From positions 1-32,007 of the forward strand of contig NZ_CABJDK010000014.1 in assembly GCF_902364355.1 (NCBI RefSeq): 32,007 bases of DNA, written 5' to 3'. The DNA is from Collinsella aerofaciens (lineage in GTDB: Bacteria > Actinomycetota > Coriobacteriia > Coriobacteriales > Coriobacteriaceae). The notes below the pieces were generated by a model that did not search any database, was not told the DNA's origin, and was given only the letters and a program-made list of their open reading frames with translations. This document shows positions 31,897-32,007 of this stretch, piece after piece (the first letter of the stretch is position 1; each line of letters starts with the position of its first letter). Both the position numbers and the translations under genes were made by a program.

Positions 31897-32007
31897 ATGA
31901 AGGAAACCGAGAAGATCGAGATCATGCATTTCGACCAGGAGGGCTACCTCGAGGACGGCAAGGCGCTCTACGAGACCGGCAAGAAGATGACCGCGCTCGC
32001 CGACAAG
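31897..32007 (+). CDS. Start of a further gene, probably SIS/deglycase-like (cut by window end)
   Basis: Only the first 37 codons are in the window: MKETEKIEIMHFDQEGYLEDG, continuing KALYETGKKMTALADK. The ATG at 31897 follows AAAGGAG, 60 bp after the preceding SIS gene, in the same direction, so the two are probably one operon. The opening resembles the N-terminal helix of FrlB-like SIS deglycases (FDxExYLxDGxxL...), which would make a GfrE/GfrF-like pair. With so few residues this is a suggestion only. Confidence 0.5.
   Translation, partial: MKETEKIEIMHFDQEGYLEDGKALYETGKKMTALADK

Overview
This window looks like chromosome from a gut actinobacterium of the class Coriobacteriia, most likely Collinsella. 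That is inferred from high-GC coding with AT-rich intergenic DNA, maltose/glycogen genes beside a phosphoketolase, and tandem HutC-type GntR regulators beside sugar-isomerase (SIS) genes. No 16S gene or species marker is present. I count 19 complete protein genes, one gene cut by the right edge and one tRNA. I see no IS transposase, prophage module or CRISPR array.

Layout. Positions 1-448: part of a repeat element, then a promoter and a long structured leader ending in an intrinsic terminator ahead of cstA. Positions 449-4714: cstA, then a large protein with a long charged, RGG-bearing linker and a C-terminal TOPRIM-like domain resembling the JetD nuclease subunit of Wadjet, here without jetABC. 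Positions 4715-5665: a gene-free block of inverted repeats and tRNA-3'-end-like fragments, ending in tRNA-Gln(UUG). Positions 5704-7774 (minus): a peptidoglycan-binding protein and a polyprenyl diphosphate synthase. Positions 7890-11284: a PTS EIIC-EIIB protein fused to a HAD phosphatase, divergent from a GntR/HutC regulator. Positions 11591-15956: a maltose-type ABC operon (binding lipoprotein, two permeases, ATPase). Positions 16413-20314 (minus): malQ-glgP. Positions 20536-21597 (minus): galE. Position 21863 onward: a secreted coiled-coil CHAP hydrolase. Positions 23291-24253 (minus): murB. Positions 24437-28198: a LacI regulator and phosphoketolase xfp. Positions 28535-32007: an unknown small protein, two overlapping GntR regulators and two consecutive genes, the first a double-SIS protein.

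How it fits together. Maltodextrin enters through the ABC transporter and is degraded by MalQ and GlgP to glucose and glucose-1-phosphate. GalE joins UDP-galactose to this pool, and the PTS fusion takes up another sugar. Phosphoketolase then sends fructose-6-P/xylulose-5-P to acetyl-P. GTTTAAAC-type HutC operators sit before the PTS gene, its regulator and malQ, with a consensus match and a near match before the binding-protein gene, suggesting one regulon. The right-hand GntR-SIS cluster resembles fructoselysine/glucoselysine deglycase loci.

The most unusual feature is a family of intergenic elements. A conserved core of about 70 nt is flanked by perfect 33-34 nt inverted arms, and the arm sequence is completely different in each copy. 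Two full copies and one edge-truncated copy are visible.
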